Source: Lutjanus erythropterus (Eukaryota; Chordata; Actinopteri; Lutjaniformes; Lutjanidae). From it: a stretch of DNA of 64,000 nt. A program made the translations under genes and the position numbers. Position 1 is the stretch's first letter. Every line of letters begins with the position of its first letter. The DNA lies in contig CM034597.1 of assembly GCA_020091685.1 (NCBI GenBank), positions 32,454,801 to 32,518,800 of the forward strand, written 5' to 3'. The notes under the pieces were generated by a model that saw nothing but the letters and a program-made list of their open reading frames with translations, ran no database searches and was not told the DNA's origin. Shown piece by piece: positions 36,803-47,513 of this stretch.

Positions 36803-37195
36803 AAAAATAGTTGTACACCCCTTGCTGTTATAGCATGACATTTTCCCCATGCTAAAAGCCAGGTTCATGAAGAAATATTTTCCCAGTTTGGTGTGGAAGA
36901 ACTTGACTGGCCTTGGAAAAAAAAAACAGAAATCAATCCCATCCAACAACTTTGAGATGAACCGGAACTACAACCCAGGCCTTTTGCCCAACATCAGTGG
37001 TCGACCTCACTAATGATTCTGTGGCTAAATAGGAGAGAATTTCTGTGGCCAGTGTTCAAAATCTGGTGGAAAACCCTTCCAGAAGACTAGAGGCTGTTAT
37101 ATCATAAGAATAATGGCAATGGTAAATATGTGCTATTAGTGGGGTGTCTCTACACTTTGTTTCGTTGTCTATGTCCTTTGGGCCACAGAGTGTAC
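36803..37195 (+). mobile_element. Tc1/mariner-like transposon remnant: transposase C-terminus and right end
   Basis: In the right frame the sequence reads FSQFGVEELDWP, then NPIQQL-DEPELQP, then PTSVVDLTN-like blocks. These are the C-terminal part of the DDE catalytic domain of fish Tc1-like transposases. It ends in GGGGTGTCTCTACACTTTG...GGGCCACAGAGTGTA, the usual right terminus. TGG codons have become stops (TGA near 36963, TAG near 37030), and an A-run replaces part of the region after LDWP. The N-terminal two thirds and left end are missing. It is a dead fossil. Confidence 0.82.
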
Positions 37196-37835
37196 ATTGT
37201 GTATAACCAACAACATAGCTGGGAAGGAAGAACAATCAAATGAACAAATGGCTTCATTTTATGCCTTAGGATGTGATGCAAAGAGTTCATTAAACGTGAA
37301 CAGGGAGCTGTAGCTGTAGGCTCCTCCAATCCAATTCAGTCAGTTACCAGTCTGACAGTGATAGTTTATAGCAGCAAGTCGTCAGTTGCTGTACTCTGCA
37401 GCGACAGTCTTTGCTGAAATCATGAGCACATTTTGTCGCACCAAAAAAACACCATAAAGGCTGGCAGTCGGCCACAAACAAACGATTTTCTGTTTTCCAA
37501 GGAGAGATTTTTGGTTTGGTCCAACATGCATCAATAATACATAAAAGGCAACATTTGGGACTGCAATGAATCCATTCCAGAAGACATTTCAACATCTGGA
37601 CCATCTCCAGTGTGAAAAATTCAACTTCTGAAGTTAAGTCTTCAGGCATGATAAATTAGACCATCCGAGTCTGTTGGCTCGGTTTCCCGTCGTGTCCTAT
37701 AGGAGACAAGAGAAATCTATTTGTCTGTCGGCTGTCGCAGCGTTAATGCATAGTTAAAGACTTTCTCCTCTGACACTTTGTCACTGTCTCCACATCTCGG
37801 TTCCTAGATACCAAGTTTTCTGCCTCCAGCCTGAC

Positions 37836-37868
37836 TGATCTCTCTCTCTCTCTCCGTCTGTTCTCTCT
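37836..37868 (+). repeat. short (CT)n run
   Basis: TCTCTCTCTCTCTC followed by CGTCTGTTCTCTCT. Confidence 0.6.
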
Positions 37869-38499
37869 GAGGTCATACATCTATACCCATGTTGGATGGA
37901 TTCATACATAAAGATAGACAAGCTTCAAAGAAAACAGATGTTTATCTTGACATCTAAAGAATCAGATATCTCTCTTTGTCTCACTTCAGAGTGAGAGGTT
38001 CCTGTCGGCCCGATCAATACCCGCCTGACTTACCGTCCAAAGTATAAGATGATGATATATCAGAAGAATTCATTTCATCTTTAGCCAGTCTGTCTTGTAC
38101 CTTTGTTACTATGGCTGTAGTGTTGTTCAGTTGGGGGATATTTTGTGAAATTGATCAATACACTGCTTGTTTGTTGGAAGCTAAATTGAAGATGTAACAT
38201 CTTCCAGACAAATCTATTACATGATGATGGATTCCAGGGGATGGATTTACTATCAAAGGCATAGATGAAAGTAAGCCGCTAACGTCATTTAAGGTAATTT
38301 CAGCCATTCCATTAGTCTTTCTCATCAGCTCATACCTTTATCCCTATCAGTTTTCCTCCACCTACACTCGTGAGAGCAGGGGGAGATGAGTTACGGAGGC
38401 TTTTCTTTGCTCTTATTGAACCGTGTCAGAGGAGAAATCCCTCTCCTTCCCAAAAGGATAGAGAGACAAACTCAATTTAGAGGCAGTTGGTGTATCGAC

Positions 38500-38830
38500 A
38501 AATCACTTCCAGCGCGCTTTCATTTTCAGGGCCCTGCTGTATAAGAGCCGAAGCAGCTAATGGCCCTCATTGGTAAGAGAGATTACAGCTTTCGTTCATT
38601 CAGAATACATTTTATTTGATGATGAACGAGTCAAATGAGAGTGGAACCAGTGATTGTGTAAAAATCATACCATCATTTTTATTGTACTCCTCTTTATGAC
38701 GGGACACACCTGTCTAAGAATGTTTTATTTGTTTTGTAGGAAATTATTTATAGAGCTGAATTAAAATTCATCTGTAGTCGCAGCCAATTGACCCTTCGCC
38801 AATTGAAGTCGCGACCTGCTTAATTAAAGG
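38500..38830. promoter_or_regulatory. possible conserved non-coding element in intron 2
   Basis: A repeat-free block with many homeodomain-type words (CTAATGGCCCTCATTGG, GAATTAAAATTCATC, GCTTAATTAAAGGG) and an inverted CCAATTG pair at about 38785-38805. Its constrained look is a subjective judgement and no alignment was made. Confidence 0.22.
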
Positions 38831-38839
38831 GCAGTGTTC

Positions 38840-38872
38840 TTCCTATGTTCCCAGGGTCCTGTGTTCCCCAGA
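38840..38872 (+). repeat. isolated TATGTTCCCAGGGTCCT motif
   Basis: TCCTATGTTCCCAGGGTCCT followed by GTGTTCCCCAG. It is the same word, inverted, as in the array at 39470-39606. Confidence 0.6.
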
Positions 38873-39469
38873 TTTACATGGCACACGGTCTCCGTATGAT
38901 GGTGGTGTGTAAATCAAGCTTCAACAGTCTACAGAAATCCTCTTTGTTTAAACTTATAACCTGGCGATCCCCCTCCTGTCAGAGTAGAAATGAACCAAAA
39001 TCCCGCTGCCATGCTCGCACAGCTGGGGACTGATCATATGATTGATCCAGAGCAGCAGTGATCCCTGGGTAGATGCATTATCTCTCTCAAATCACTCCTT
39101 CACTGCTTCTTCATACATGGTGCCATTCTGGTTGTGGAACAGTTTCAGATCCAGAACCAAGCAGTGAAACTTGCCAAGTTCTCCTCTCTTTCTCTTTATT
39201 CGGTCTACCCAGGTATGTTGTTTTTGCTTCTTTTTACTGAGTAAAAGGAGCCCCAGGTTATGTTCACTCGGTGTTGATTACATCTTTTTTCCATGGTGCA
39301 GTTTATTTTCAGAAGTTTAATAATTTATTCATAAAATCGTGTCACGCTTTATGTGAATAGGAGGTCAAAATTTCGCCTTAGAAGTAACTGCAATTTCATG
39401 CTGTTTATTTGTGTCGCTGTTGGTGTGTAAAGGCCTTTAGCCAGAAATTAAAATTTTCATCTGTACAAC

Positions 39470-39606
39470 ATAGTTCCCAAGGTCCTATGTTCCTCAGCTC
39501 TGCATAATCAGTATGGAGTAGAGTTAGCACAGGACTCTGGGAACATAGGATCTTGGGAATATAGGACCCTGTAAACAAAAAAAAAAATAGGACCCTGGGA
39601 AAATAG
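39470..39606. repeat. inverted array of the GGGAACATAGGACCCT motif
   Basis: The inverse motif TTCCCAAGGTCCTATGTTCC (from 39473) is followed by direct motifs CTGGGAACATAGGATCTTGG, GAATATAGGACCCTG and ATAGGACCCTGGGAAAATA, with an A11 tract between the last two. The inverse and direct parts could pair as a stem with an approximately 35-base loop. Confidence 0.7.
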
Positions 39607-40286
39607 ATATGGTCCCCTGTTCTAGCACAGTATGTAGTTTACACTGATGAGGCTGGCAGAATTAGTAGTCTCTTTTGAAACAATGTGTGTTTGATTTCAT
39701 AATTAGCATGAACACATATGTTGTTTGAATATTCCATCTCAGAATGACCCCTTTTAAAACCAGAACCTTGTGAAAGGGTCTTATATTTGCTGTCAGTTGC
39801 AGTTGAGATTAAAGCTGTATGCCCCATGCAAGAAGTCAGATTCCTCACCACCAGTTTTCAATCCATGAGAGGCAAAGGATATAAGGAGCGGCATTGTTTC
39901 TTCACTGCCGAGTTTAGCTAATAATATAGTTCAGCATTGTGATAAAACCCTGTGCAAATGTTTGGTATGCAAAACCGTAATTGGATAGACACCACAGAGT
40001 TCCACCTTGAATTTTAATTTTCTAACAAAAAAGCCTTAGAGAATAAGAACTGATTAGTTTGCCAAACTCAACACTGTCCCAGGTAACTAGTGTGGCTGAG
40101 GTGGCTGGCGGGCAAACGTCCCCAAATCTAAAAAGAGAAGGACAACGCCACTAAGGTTGCCTTAAATTCTGATACATTAGCACCTAGGAACAGGTTCGAT
40201 CCAATGGATGTTCTAGTCATGAACAGGGATATTTACACCATAAAAGGTGTCCCTACAAAACATTCGGTCTCTAGGTAGTAACACAG

Positions 40287-40535
40287 TTAGACCATAAACT
40301 GCCCATAAAAACAAAAGAAAGAAGAAAAGGAGTTCTGGGTTTCTGCCATGCATGTACATAGCAGTCTCAAACCTGTTATTTCGACATGTTTCAAGTCGAC
40401 TTCCAAAACTGAACTCACCTGTCGCCAGCTGTTGTGGCAGGCATGTTCTTCGTTGTGTGGTGGCAACAATATGTTGTGCAGATGAGGGTAGCTGCAGACT
40501 TGTTCAATGAGCCTGTCCTCAAAACTTTCTGCCAT
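40287..40535 (-). pseudogene. MADF-domain reading frame, probable transposon-derived fragment
   Basis: From an ATG at 40535 the minus strand reads MAESFEDRLIEQVCSYPHL, then HNSWRQVSSVLEVDLKHVE. This matches the opening of the MADF (Adf-1-type Myb/SANT-like) DNA-binding domain: Phe-x-x-x-Leu-Ile, Tyr-Pro, the Asn-x-Trp helix and a Val-Asp step. In fish such short MADF proteins often derive from, or accompany, PIF/Harbinger transposons. The frame loses resemblance after about residue 60, ends at 40287, and has no adjacent transposase that I can see. The in-frame ATG at 40613 would add 26 unrelated residues. A GTGAGT within the frame just after WRQ could serve as a donor, so an exon of a longer host or transposon gene is an alternative. 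Confidence 0.5.
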
Positions 40536-42327
40536 CGTTGTTGCTGGTGGCCCTGACCCTGTCACCGCATTCTGCCCCCACCGGTCAGGTGTGTACTGCA
40601 TCTTGCAGACCACACAACGCTCCAGATGAACGCAGGGTTTGCAAGGCAGACATCATGGGTATGTAAACACGTAGTTATTGTAAAAGCAGCAAGTATATCT
40701 CTGCCCATAGATTTTTGCTCTTGTGTATTTGGCCTCGGAAAGAAAAACATGCCCTTTTAAAGAAAGCATCACTCTTACCAGAGTCTCACGGGCACCATTT
40801 CAGCATGCGGAGAAATCTAAAGGTTGACACAACTGCACGGGCTAATTACAGTCACTGAGCTATGATTGGACAATTGCTGTTTGGGAGAAGAGTAAACAAA
40901 CTGTCATGATATGTATAATTAGCCAGTATGAGAGCTGAAACAGTGGTGGCCTTATATGATATGAAGTAGTGAAGGTCAGAAGGTCTGTCAATAATATTCT
41001 GTTAGGCCTATTCACAGGGTAAATAAGTAAAATTTTAAAAATTTACAACAAAATAAAGTAACGTTTTTGCCAATCATAATTTATGCATCAGTACCACAGA
41101 GATTTTAATTGGAGGATGAGGTGGCACTTGAGTACCCACATCAGTATCGAGGGAACCTGTTGAGGTAAGCACAGCAGCATGAAGAGCCTGAAGGGCCAGA
41201 AAGTAGGTTATGGAAACTTTCTCCCTTCCTCCACGTGTTTGACTCGTACACAGCGTGATATCAGGAGGGATGGAAGACAGATTCAGACGGTCTGTATTTA
41301 TTTCATTATTTGTGCTATTTCAGTCCATAAATATGTCAAATCTGAAATCAACAGGGTTTCTTTATCTCTTTGTACTTCTCAGATTGACTAGTCCCAACAA
41401 AAACAAGGCTTGACAGCACATGTTTTTAGAAGTCTACAGAGTCTGTTTGGGACCAAAGATGATACTAAACTCAAATAACAACTTCAAAACGTTATGGAAA
41501 AGAGAAAACCAAGAAAAGCTTTTAGTTCATTCGTTTTATTGCTGCTGTAAAAGCAGCCTATAATTTCATATACCCAAACCAATCTATATAGCTTAAACCA
41601 GACAGCTGTTTTAAAAGTGATATAATACCATAAATTAGGTCATTTCTGGTAAAAATGGGTGACAGCAGGGTCAACTCCCACCAAGCTCTGCACCAAATGT
41701 GTGTGAACAGGCTACAATTAGGTCTGACGGCAGTGATTTAAGCCGTCTCTTTATCTAAATTTTCCTAGTATAAAGGTTCCCTATTAATGAGCCTCCGGTC
41801 CAATGAGAGACGCACTCATTACCATGTCAAAAGCTGCCACTCACTCAAATCCCTCAGTGACACATGCTAACTGACATTGTGTGTGTTCTTAGACTACAGT
41901 GGCTTTAACGTTGGGTGGCTGCCGTTCTCGGAAGACATTCAGCGTGTTTTTTATTCCTGTGTGCAATAAGGAAAGATGTTTTATTCTTTCACCATGCTGC
42001 TAATAAAAGCCTTTTATTCCAACATCGGGCCCATTTATTACTCAAACTCTGACGGACTCAAGGCTCTGTCCGTGGTTTGAATAAATCAGAAAGACAGACA
42101 AGAAAAAAGGGAGATCACAGGGAGAGCAAAAGGAGATGGAAATAGCAAAGACAGAAAGGAAACAGACTACTCTGAAAAAAGAGTTCTTTTATTATTTCTT
42201 GTATTTCTGCCAAAAGGTTTAACCTACAAAGTATACTGTGCTACTGTCTCATTAAAGACATGATCTTTTGTAGAACCACAACGACTCTTATTATCTTCAC
42301 AGAATAATTTCTTGCTCAAAAATTTTC

Positions 42328-42661
42328 TTAAAGGGTCCAGTGTGTAAAATTTACAGGATCTATTGCCAGAATAAAGCATAAATGGAGTATAATATTCATT
42401 AGTATGTTTTCATTAGCGTAAAATCACCTGAAAATAAGAATCGCAGTGTTTGTTACTTTAGAATCAGCCCTTTATGTCTACAGAGGATGTGAGTCCTCTT
42501 CAATGGAGGCCACCAGGTTTCAATAGAGACCCAGAACGGACAAACCAAACACTGGCTTTAGAGAGGGCCTTGAGCATTTTGCTGAAGTCTCACAACCACT
42601 GTGAGATGAGGTGTTTGCAGTCTTCAGGTTCCTCACTAAATTCTACACACAGGTCCTTTAA
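42328..42661 (+). mobile_element. TTAAAGGGTCCAGTGTGTA element, full-length copy
   Basis: TTAAAGGGTCCAGTGTGTAA on the left and TTCTACACACAGGTCCTTTAA on the right are inverted repeats. TTAA stands at both outer edges, as expected for a TTAA target duplication. The 334-base body contains CACCTGAAAATAAGAATCG, CAGAACGGACAAACCAAACA and GGCTTTAGAGAGGGCC, shared with three other copies in the window. It is non-autonomous; I recognise it as a very common repeat of spiny-rayed fish but cannot name it with certainty. Confidence 0.82.
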
Positions 42662-42844
42662 GGACCAAGTGAAAGTGTGTTTTTCATGACCGACCTTGAA
42701 AACAAACCTTTTTGTAAAAGTTGAGGTAGCAGAAGTTGTGTCTCAAAGACCGTGAAGATTATTCACATTGTTCTTTGCTTTGATGGTTCTGTAAAGGTTG
42801 TTTGTGGATCCAATTATTCTCTTGGAAAGAAGAACCACTGAATA

Positions 42845-42925
42845 AACCAGTGCTGCTCAAAAGTTTGGTGCCCAAGGCACACCAAAGGGCAAGCCAAAAT
42901 CTCAAGGCACACCTGTGTAACCAAG
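42845..42925 (+). repeat. fragment of a CTCAAAAGTTTGGTGCCCAAGGCACACC repeat
   Basis: TGCTGCTCAAAAGTTTGG and AAGGCACACCAAAGGGCAAG resemble the end of a widespread teleost repeat. Related ends may be at 5640-5665, 29735-29785 and 55730-55800. Confidence 0.4.
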
Positions 42926-43056
42926 CTAACTAACTAGCACAAGCCGGAGGCAGAGCTCCTGGAGTGCAGGTAAAGGGCACAAAAATACAGTGTAAATTCA
43001 TAAGGACCTTTGATGTGTCACATTCTAATAATTCCCACCATCTGGTAACTGCACAA

Positions 43057-43702
43057 TCGGGGTGGGAGAAAAAAAATCTCTATATTATGATTCTTCTTTT
43101 TGCAAGTCTTGAATTGATTTTTGAAAGCTTGATATTTTTTAAATAGGTATAGATAACTAGAAATTAGTCCATTAGCTCAATGCTAACATATAGCATATTC
43201 CCATTGACACGCTAACAAACATTAGCATTGCAATCACTGTAATATAACCTTTCCAAACTGATTCATTTTACCTCACATGTTGAACATAAATAAAGTGTGT
43301 GCTAAGAAGAAAACTATGAAAAGAAACTAAGCAATTGTTACTGACCTGTTATCTTCAACACTCCATGCTGTTCAACTACAGCAACCTCAAAGGGTCAGAA
43401 CCACAAATTATAATTTAAAGACTCTTTGTGTTCTGGGACTCTATTAATTTGGTCTGGCATCTTGTTTTATTTAATATTATCTTATGGCACCAGCTTGATG
43501 AGTAGAATCAGCTAAATACAGCAGTTTGACTATCAGTCATGATACAGTCTCTAATGTATGATTCAACTTTTTTGCATAGTCAAGTGCTATAAAAAGCAAA
43601 TAAAAGTTGCAATAAAACATAAAATCGAATTGCAAAACTTGTGGAATCCAAATGCTTAAGAATCGCATTGAATCAGGAGATAAGTGTATCGTCTCAGCCC
43701 TA
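43057..43702 (-). mobile_element. hAT-like non-autonomous element with 8-bp target duplication
   Basis: The ends TCGGGGTGGGAGA and (inverted) TAGGGCTGAGACGA are imperfect inverted repeats. They are flanked by CTGCACAA (43049-43056) and CTGCGCAA (43703-43710), a 7/8 match. The 646-base unit has no coding capacity and is the inverse-oriented relative of 12885-13765. Confidence 0.72.
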
Positions 43703-44499
43703 CTGCGCAAAACTGTGGTTTGCTTTGACGGAGGGTTTTTAAAGGATTTTTTTTAGGATATAGAATTTGCCTCTATATTGGGAAACAAGCGCATACAAAG
43801 TACAGATAGGGTAAATTAATATTTCACTCATTTTTTTTGTTGCAATAATAATGTATGGTTGTCAGAATCACACAGAACACCTAAACTTGAATAACAGTGT
43901 ACCTGTGTGCCACGGCACAGCTGGAATAAACTGGATGAGTTTAAGGAAAGACTGTGGTCATGGTTAGAAGAAAACAACAATGACTGCTGGTAGGGGACAG
44001 GATGCATCAAGCAGTACAACATAAGCTTAGGTTGTTCAAAGTTCATGTTTGGGCAAATGACAAATGCGGTCATCAAATGTCAAATGTTTGAGAAGCTGGC
44101 AGAGACCATCTAGACATGGGTTGTTGGTTCAGAGAGTCATGGCATCCTGTGTGGACACTGCTGTAGAGCCAAGCTGTCAGCCCCCACATCCCCTGTTGCT
44201 AACATTCCTCCATATCACAGCAATGCACCACACACTGGACTGGAAACCTCAACTAAAGGCCAGCCAAGAGCTAGTCACGTGTCCAGAACACACAGGAACA
44301 AAGCCCAAAGCAAACACAAAACAACACTCGCCAAATCTTTGTGTCACCAAGGCTCCCACTGCAGCTTTAATCTCCTCACCTCAGTAAGAAACACACATGT
44401 AGAGACCCGCAATCACAAACTGGAGGCGAAAAAGCACCAACAGACATCCAATTACAGAGAGGATCTTCTCCTGTTGACAAGGTGGTCTTGGCTGGAATT

Positions 44500-44860
44500 A
44501 AATTACAGTGTGGGCCGCGCAGTTATTGGCTGTCATGATAAAGCCCTTCAGAAGACACAGTAAAGGATTATCAGCTCTTACAGCTTTAATTGGCAGTTTA
44601 ATGAAGTCACCCACAAAGTATCTGACAGGCACTAAAGGCAGACATCCTGTTTGTACACATCAAATACACCTCAGGGTGAAATATGAGGTTGACGAGGGAC
44701 AGCAAAGGGTATCATTAGCAGAGTTCACATTTAATAAATCATTCAAAGTGGATCATATAAAATGTGTCATGTACCTTCTCTGCAATATTATTTCTAACGG
44801 TAAACTGTGTTTTATAAGGGCAATTAGCAGAGGATTAGGGGAATGCCACTGCTTGTGAGG
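44500..44860. promoter_or_regulatory. possible conserved non-coding element in intron 2
   Basis: A long repeat-free block with words typical of deeply conserved vertebrate enhancers (AGCTTTAATTGGCAGTTTAATG, CATTTAATAAATCATTCAAAG, AGGGCAATTAGCAGAGGATTAG). This is a judgement by eye only. Open frames crossing it (44508-44858) show no family resemblance. Confidence 0.25.
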
Positions 44861-45639
44861 AAGAGTCCGCTTCCGTTTTTTTGCTGACAAAAAGCTAAAT
44901 ATACACGACAAAATCAAGTATTACAACGGGAGTATTAGTTGGGGATTAGAAACTATGGCACATGCCAGCAAGGGAGGTTTGAAGAGTACCCAGAGGCAGA
45001 TTCATGGCAGCTTAATGAGGAGATTATGCGCTGTAATGGTCCATCAGGCCTTAGGTAAATAAAGCTTTCAAACCTGGAAAGGGATTTCAACACATGACTA
45101 TATAATCACAGTTCTCTATTTAAAAGATACAATGCCTTAAGGTAGTAGAACACCTTTTCTGCAATGTGCTGCAGCCTGAATTCTAATTAATTTCTTAAAA
45201 GTGCTGAAAATTAGTATGAAGTCTCTGTTTTAAGATGTTTTCAATCTCCTGAGTTAATATTTTCAGGTGAGGTACATTTGCAGCTTTCAGCTCCAGTTTG
45301 GACGTGTCTGCATCAGCTTGGCACATCTGGATTTTGGGATTTTCACACATTCCTACTTGCAGATTTGCTCAAGCTGTGAGTGTTTGGGAGCTGATATCTT
45401 CTAGTTATTACACACATTTTCAGAGGGACTGACGTTATTCACACACTTACACGTTAATGCTGGACTTCAATGCTGTAATTTTAGCGTTGATGTATGGATA
45501 CAATCGGCATTATGAGTCTAAATTACTGCTTCAATTTAAGTGCTTCTCTGCAAAATAAAATCCACCTCCAAGCACTTTCACTGTAGCACTGAATATGCTT
45601 TTTAGTTATCTGTTTAACAAGGAAACACTCCCTGTCTTG

Positions 45640-45725
45640 CTCTTACGAGGCTAGAATGCATTTACTGTAAGTCGCCTTGGACAAAAACATCAGCCAAATG
45701 AAGATAATACAATGTAATGTAAATA
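45640..45725 (+). mobile_element. SINE-type 3' tail (CTGTAAGTCGCCTTGGACAAAA)
   Basis: CTGTAAGTCGCCTTGGACAA followed by ACATCAGCCAAATGAAGATA matches the conserved 3' domain of V-SINE-like fish retroposons, which normally reads GTAAGTCGCTTTGGATAAAA and then GCTAAATG. The tRNA-related head is absent. Confidence 0.65.
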
Positions 45726-46412
45726 AGTAGGTAGGTAGGTCTCCTCAGGAGCTCGACTGTGTGCATGGCTTCATTCATTTCTCACTCCTGCTGAAATGAA
45801 CTCATACAGCGTGATGCTTCCACTAGTACGGCCAGTGCTTGGCCATATTATACTTTCCCGTGTGCATGGCCTTGATGGTCACGTAAATGTCGCCATCTGC
45901 CCTTGTTCGCAAGATTCCTCTCCAAACATGCAGACAGACTTGTAAGAATGTACGTGTCCATTCTCTGTCTGTGTTTGCATTCACTTTCTGTTCAGTATGT
46001 TCAGCCCTTATAGACTGGTGACAGTCTGTGCCCTGGTTTTCAGGTTTTCAGTCAGTCAGACAGTGAGAGGAGGTTTTTATATATTTCCAAACCACAGAAC
46101 ATTTCCTCCTACCTGTCATCTGTAAGGATATTCTATGTTACATTGCTGTGGTTACCCTTTGTACAGTTTATGCTGATGCATATTACAAAATCTGTATAGG
46201 CCCCCCACACAGACAATGGATCAGGAATCCAAAAAGAAAAATCTATAATATGAATTACATATTATCAATGCCTATCCCTATGCTTTCACCTTAAAAGATA
46301 TAGCTGAGTCCTTTATTTTTCCTCTGTGGTGCTTTTGACAAAACAACCAGGCAATCCTGGTCCACACAGAAGCAAATTGGTTTGTCATTTTTGAAACTGA
46401 GTTGATATCTAG

Positions 46413-47075
46413 CAGGGCTATCCCCTAATAGCCAACTGAACCATCGTTGACAAGGGTCTTAGTTGACCACCTTCTCTTTTATTCGCTAGTTGCAAAAAAA
46501 GCATAACAAACTCCATTTTGGAGCTGCACCTCACTGTGAGGCCCGGGGGATTACTGCACCATGGATCTTTTCTCTTGTAACACTGTGGTCATTAGCCTGT
46601 TAGCTCAGTTAGCTGTCCAATTAGGCTGGGACACAGACCAACAGAGACCAATGGAGGCCAGTTTGACAACTGGGAATACAGCACCTGAAGTGATTTAACC
46701 TCACAGCAAGACTCTGACTCCAGGGTTGGAGTGAGACACAACAGGTTCAGGTGGGGACAGGAGGTGAGCAAGTTAATGTGTAAGTATCACTGATAGTGTT
46801 GATAAGTCTGTGAGTTAGGAGTTAGTAAGTTATTTATTCCTGTGTTTTGAATGAGGTTATACTGTGTTGAAATAAATTGACTTGCCGCTTGTTCCAACAC
46901 ATACGGAGGTATTACCCTTTTTACTGATATTTTTAGTACTTGACAGTCATCTCACTTCCTGCCCCAAAATACATATATGTTTAAATAATTACATTTATAT
47001 GATATATTGCAACAGCTCGTTGACTAGCGGTTTTAACTTGTAAACTAGAAAAATCATTAGTCAGATGCAGCCCTA
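46413..47075. mobile_element. hAT-like element with 8-bp target duplication
   Basis: The left end CAGGGCTATCCCCTAATAG and the right end GATGCAGCCCTA are imperfect inverted repeats. They are flanked by ATATCTAG (46405-46412) and ATATCTAA (47076-47083). Inside are GTTGACCACC near the left end, CAAACTCCATTTTGGAGCTG at about 46508, and CTCGTTGACTAGCGGTTTTAAC near the right. I associate these with a TAGTCGACTA-type fish hAT element. There is no transposase frame in the 663 bases. Confidence 0.7.
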
Positions 47076-47132
47076 ATATCTAATCTTTTCTGCATGTAGG
47101 GTCAGAGTCAGGGACAAAAAGATTTATTCATC

Positions 47133-47513
47133 CAGGGGTCAACGTTAAGGTGCGCGTCAGAAATCTAATTGCCTACAGTCAGTTTTGACTTGCCCCTGTA
47201 CAAATTGTCTTATCAAATGTATTATTTCTTAGCGATTATCAAATATCAACAAAGACATGTCTAACATGCGAAATTATTCAGTTTAATGTGATAATAAACA
47301 AAAGAAGTGTGGGAAATCTCCACATTTGAGAGGCTGAAAACGGCATTTTGTGCGTGAAATTATTTAAATTGTTTTGATAATCAACAAATTGCTAAATAGT
47401 TTAATGCTTGTTTACCACCTGCCCAGTCAGGCAAGTGAGTTGCCAGTTCTGCAAGCCTGATATGCCATTTTACATGCCACAGGCAAGTTGGCAATCGTTA
47501 TTGTTGAGCCCTG
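47133..47513 (-). mobile_element. composite TIR element with AATCGATTAATC-type core
   Basis: The ends CAGGGGTCAACGTTAA (47133) and, inverted, CAGGGCTCAACAATAACG (from 47513) look like terminal inverted repeats. The body carries TTTGACTTGCCCCTGTAC and GCAAGTGAGTTGCCAG at the two sides. An AATCGATTAATC-type segment (47215-47405: TTCAGTTTAATGTGATAA, CACATTTGAGAGGCTGAAAA, TTTTGATAATCAACAAATT) lies in the middle. The 8 bases either side do not match each other. A truncated relative with the same order of parts is at 31875-32128. Confidence 0.55.

Noticed and set aside
40093..40202. tRNA-like A-box (TGGCTGAGGTGG) and B-box (GGTTCGATCC)
   Set aside because: The boxes are about 100 bases apart and no cloverleaf or acceptor stem can be drawn; most likely coincidence or a very degenerate SINE.
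44064..44858. Three overlapping plus-strand frames of 94-116 residues
   Set aside because: No domain or conserved motif is seen. The second half is better viewed as candidate non-coding conserved sequence.
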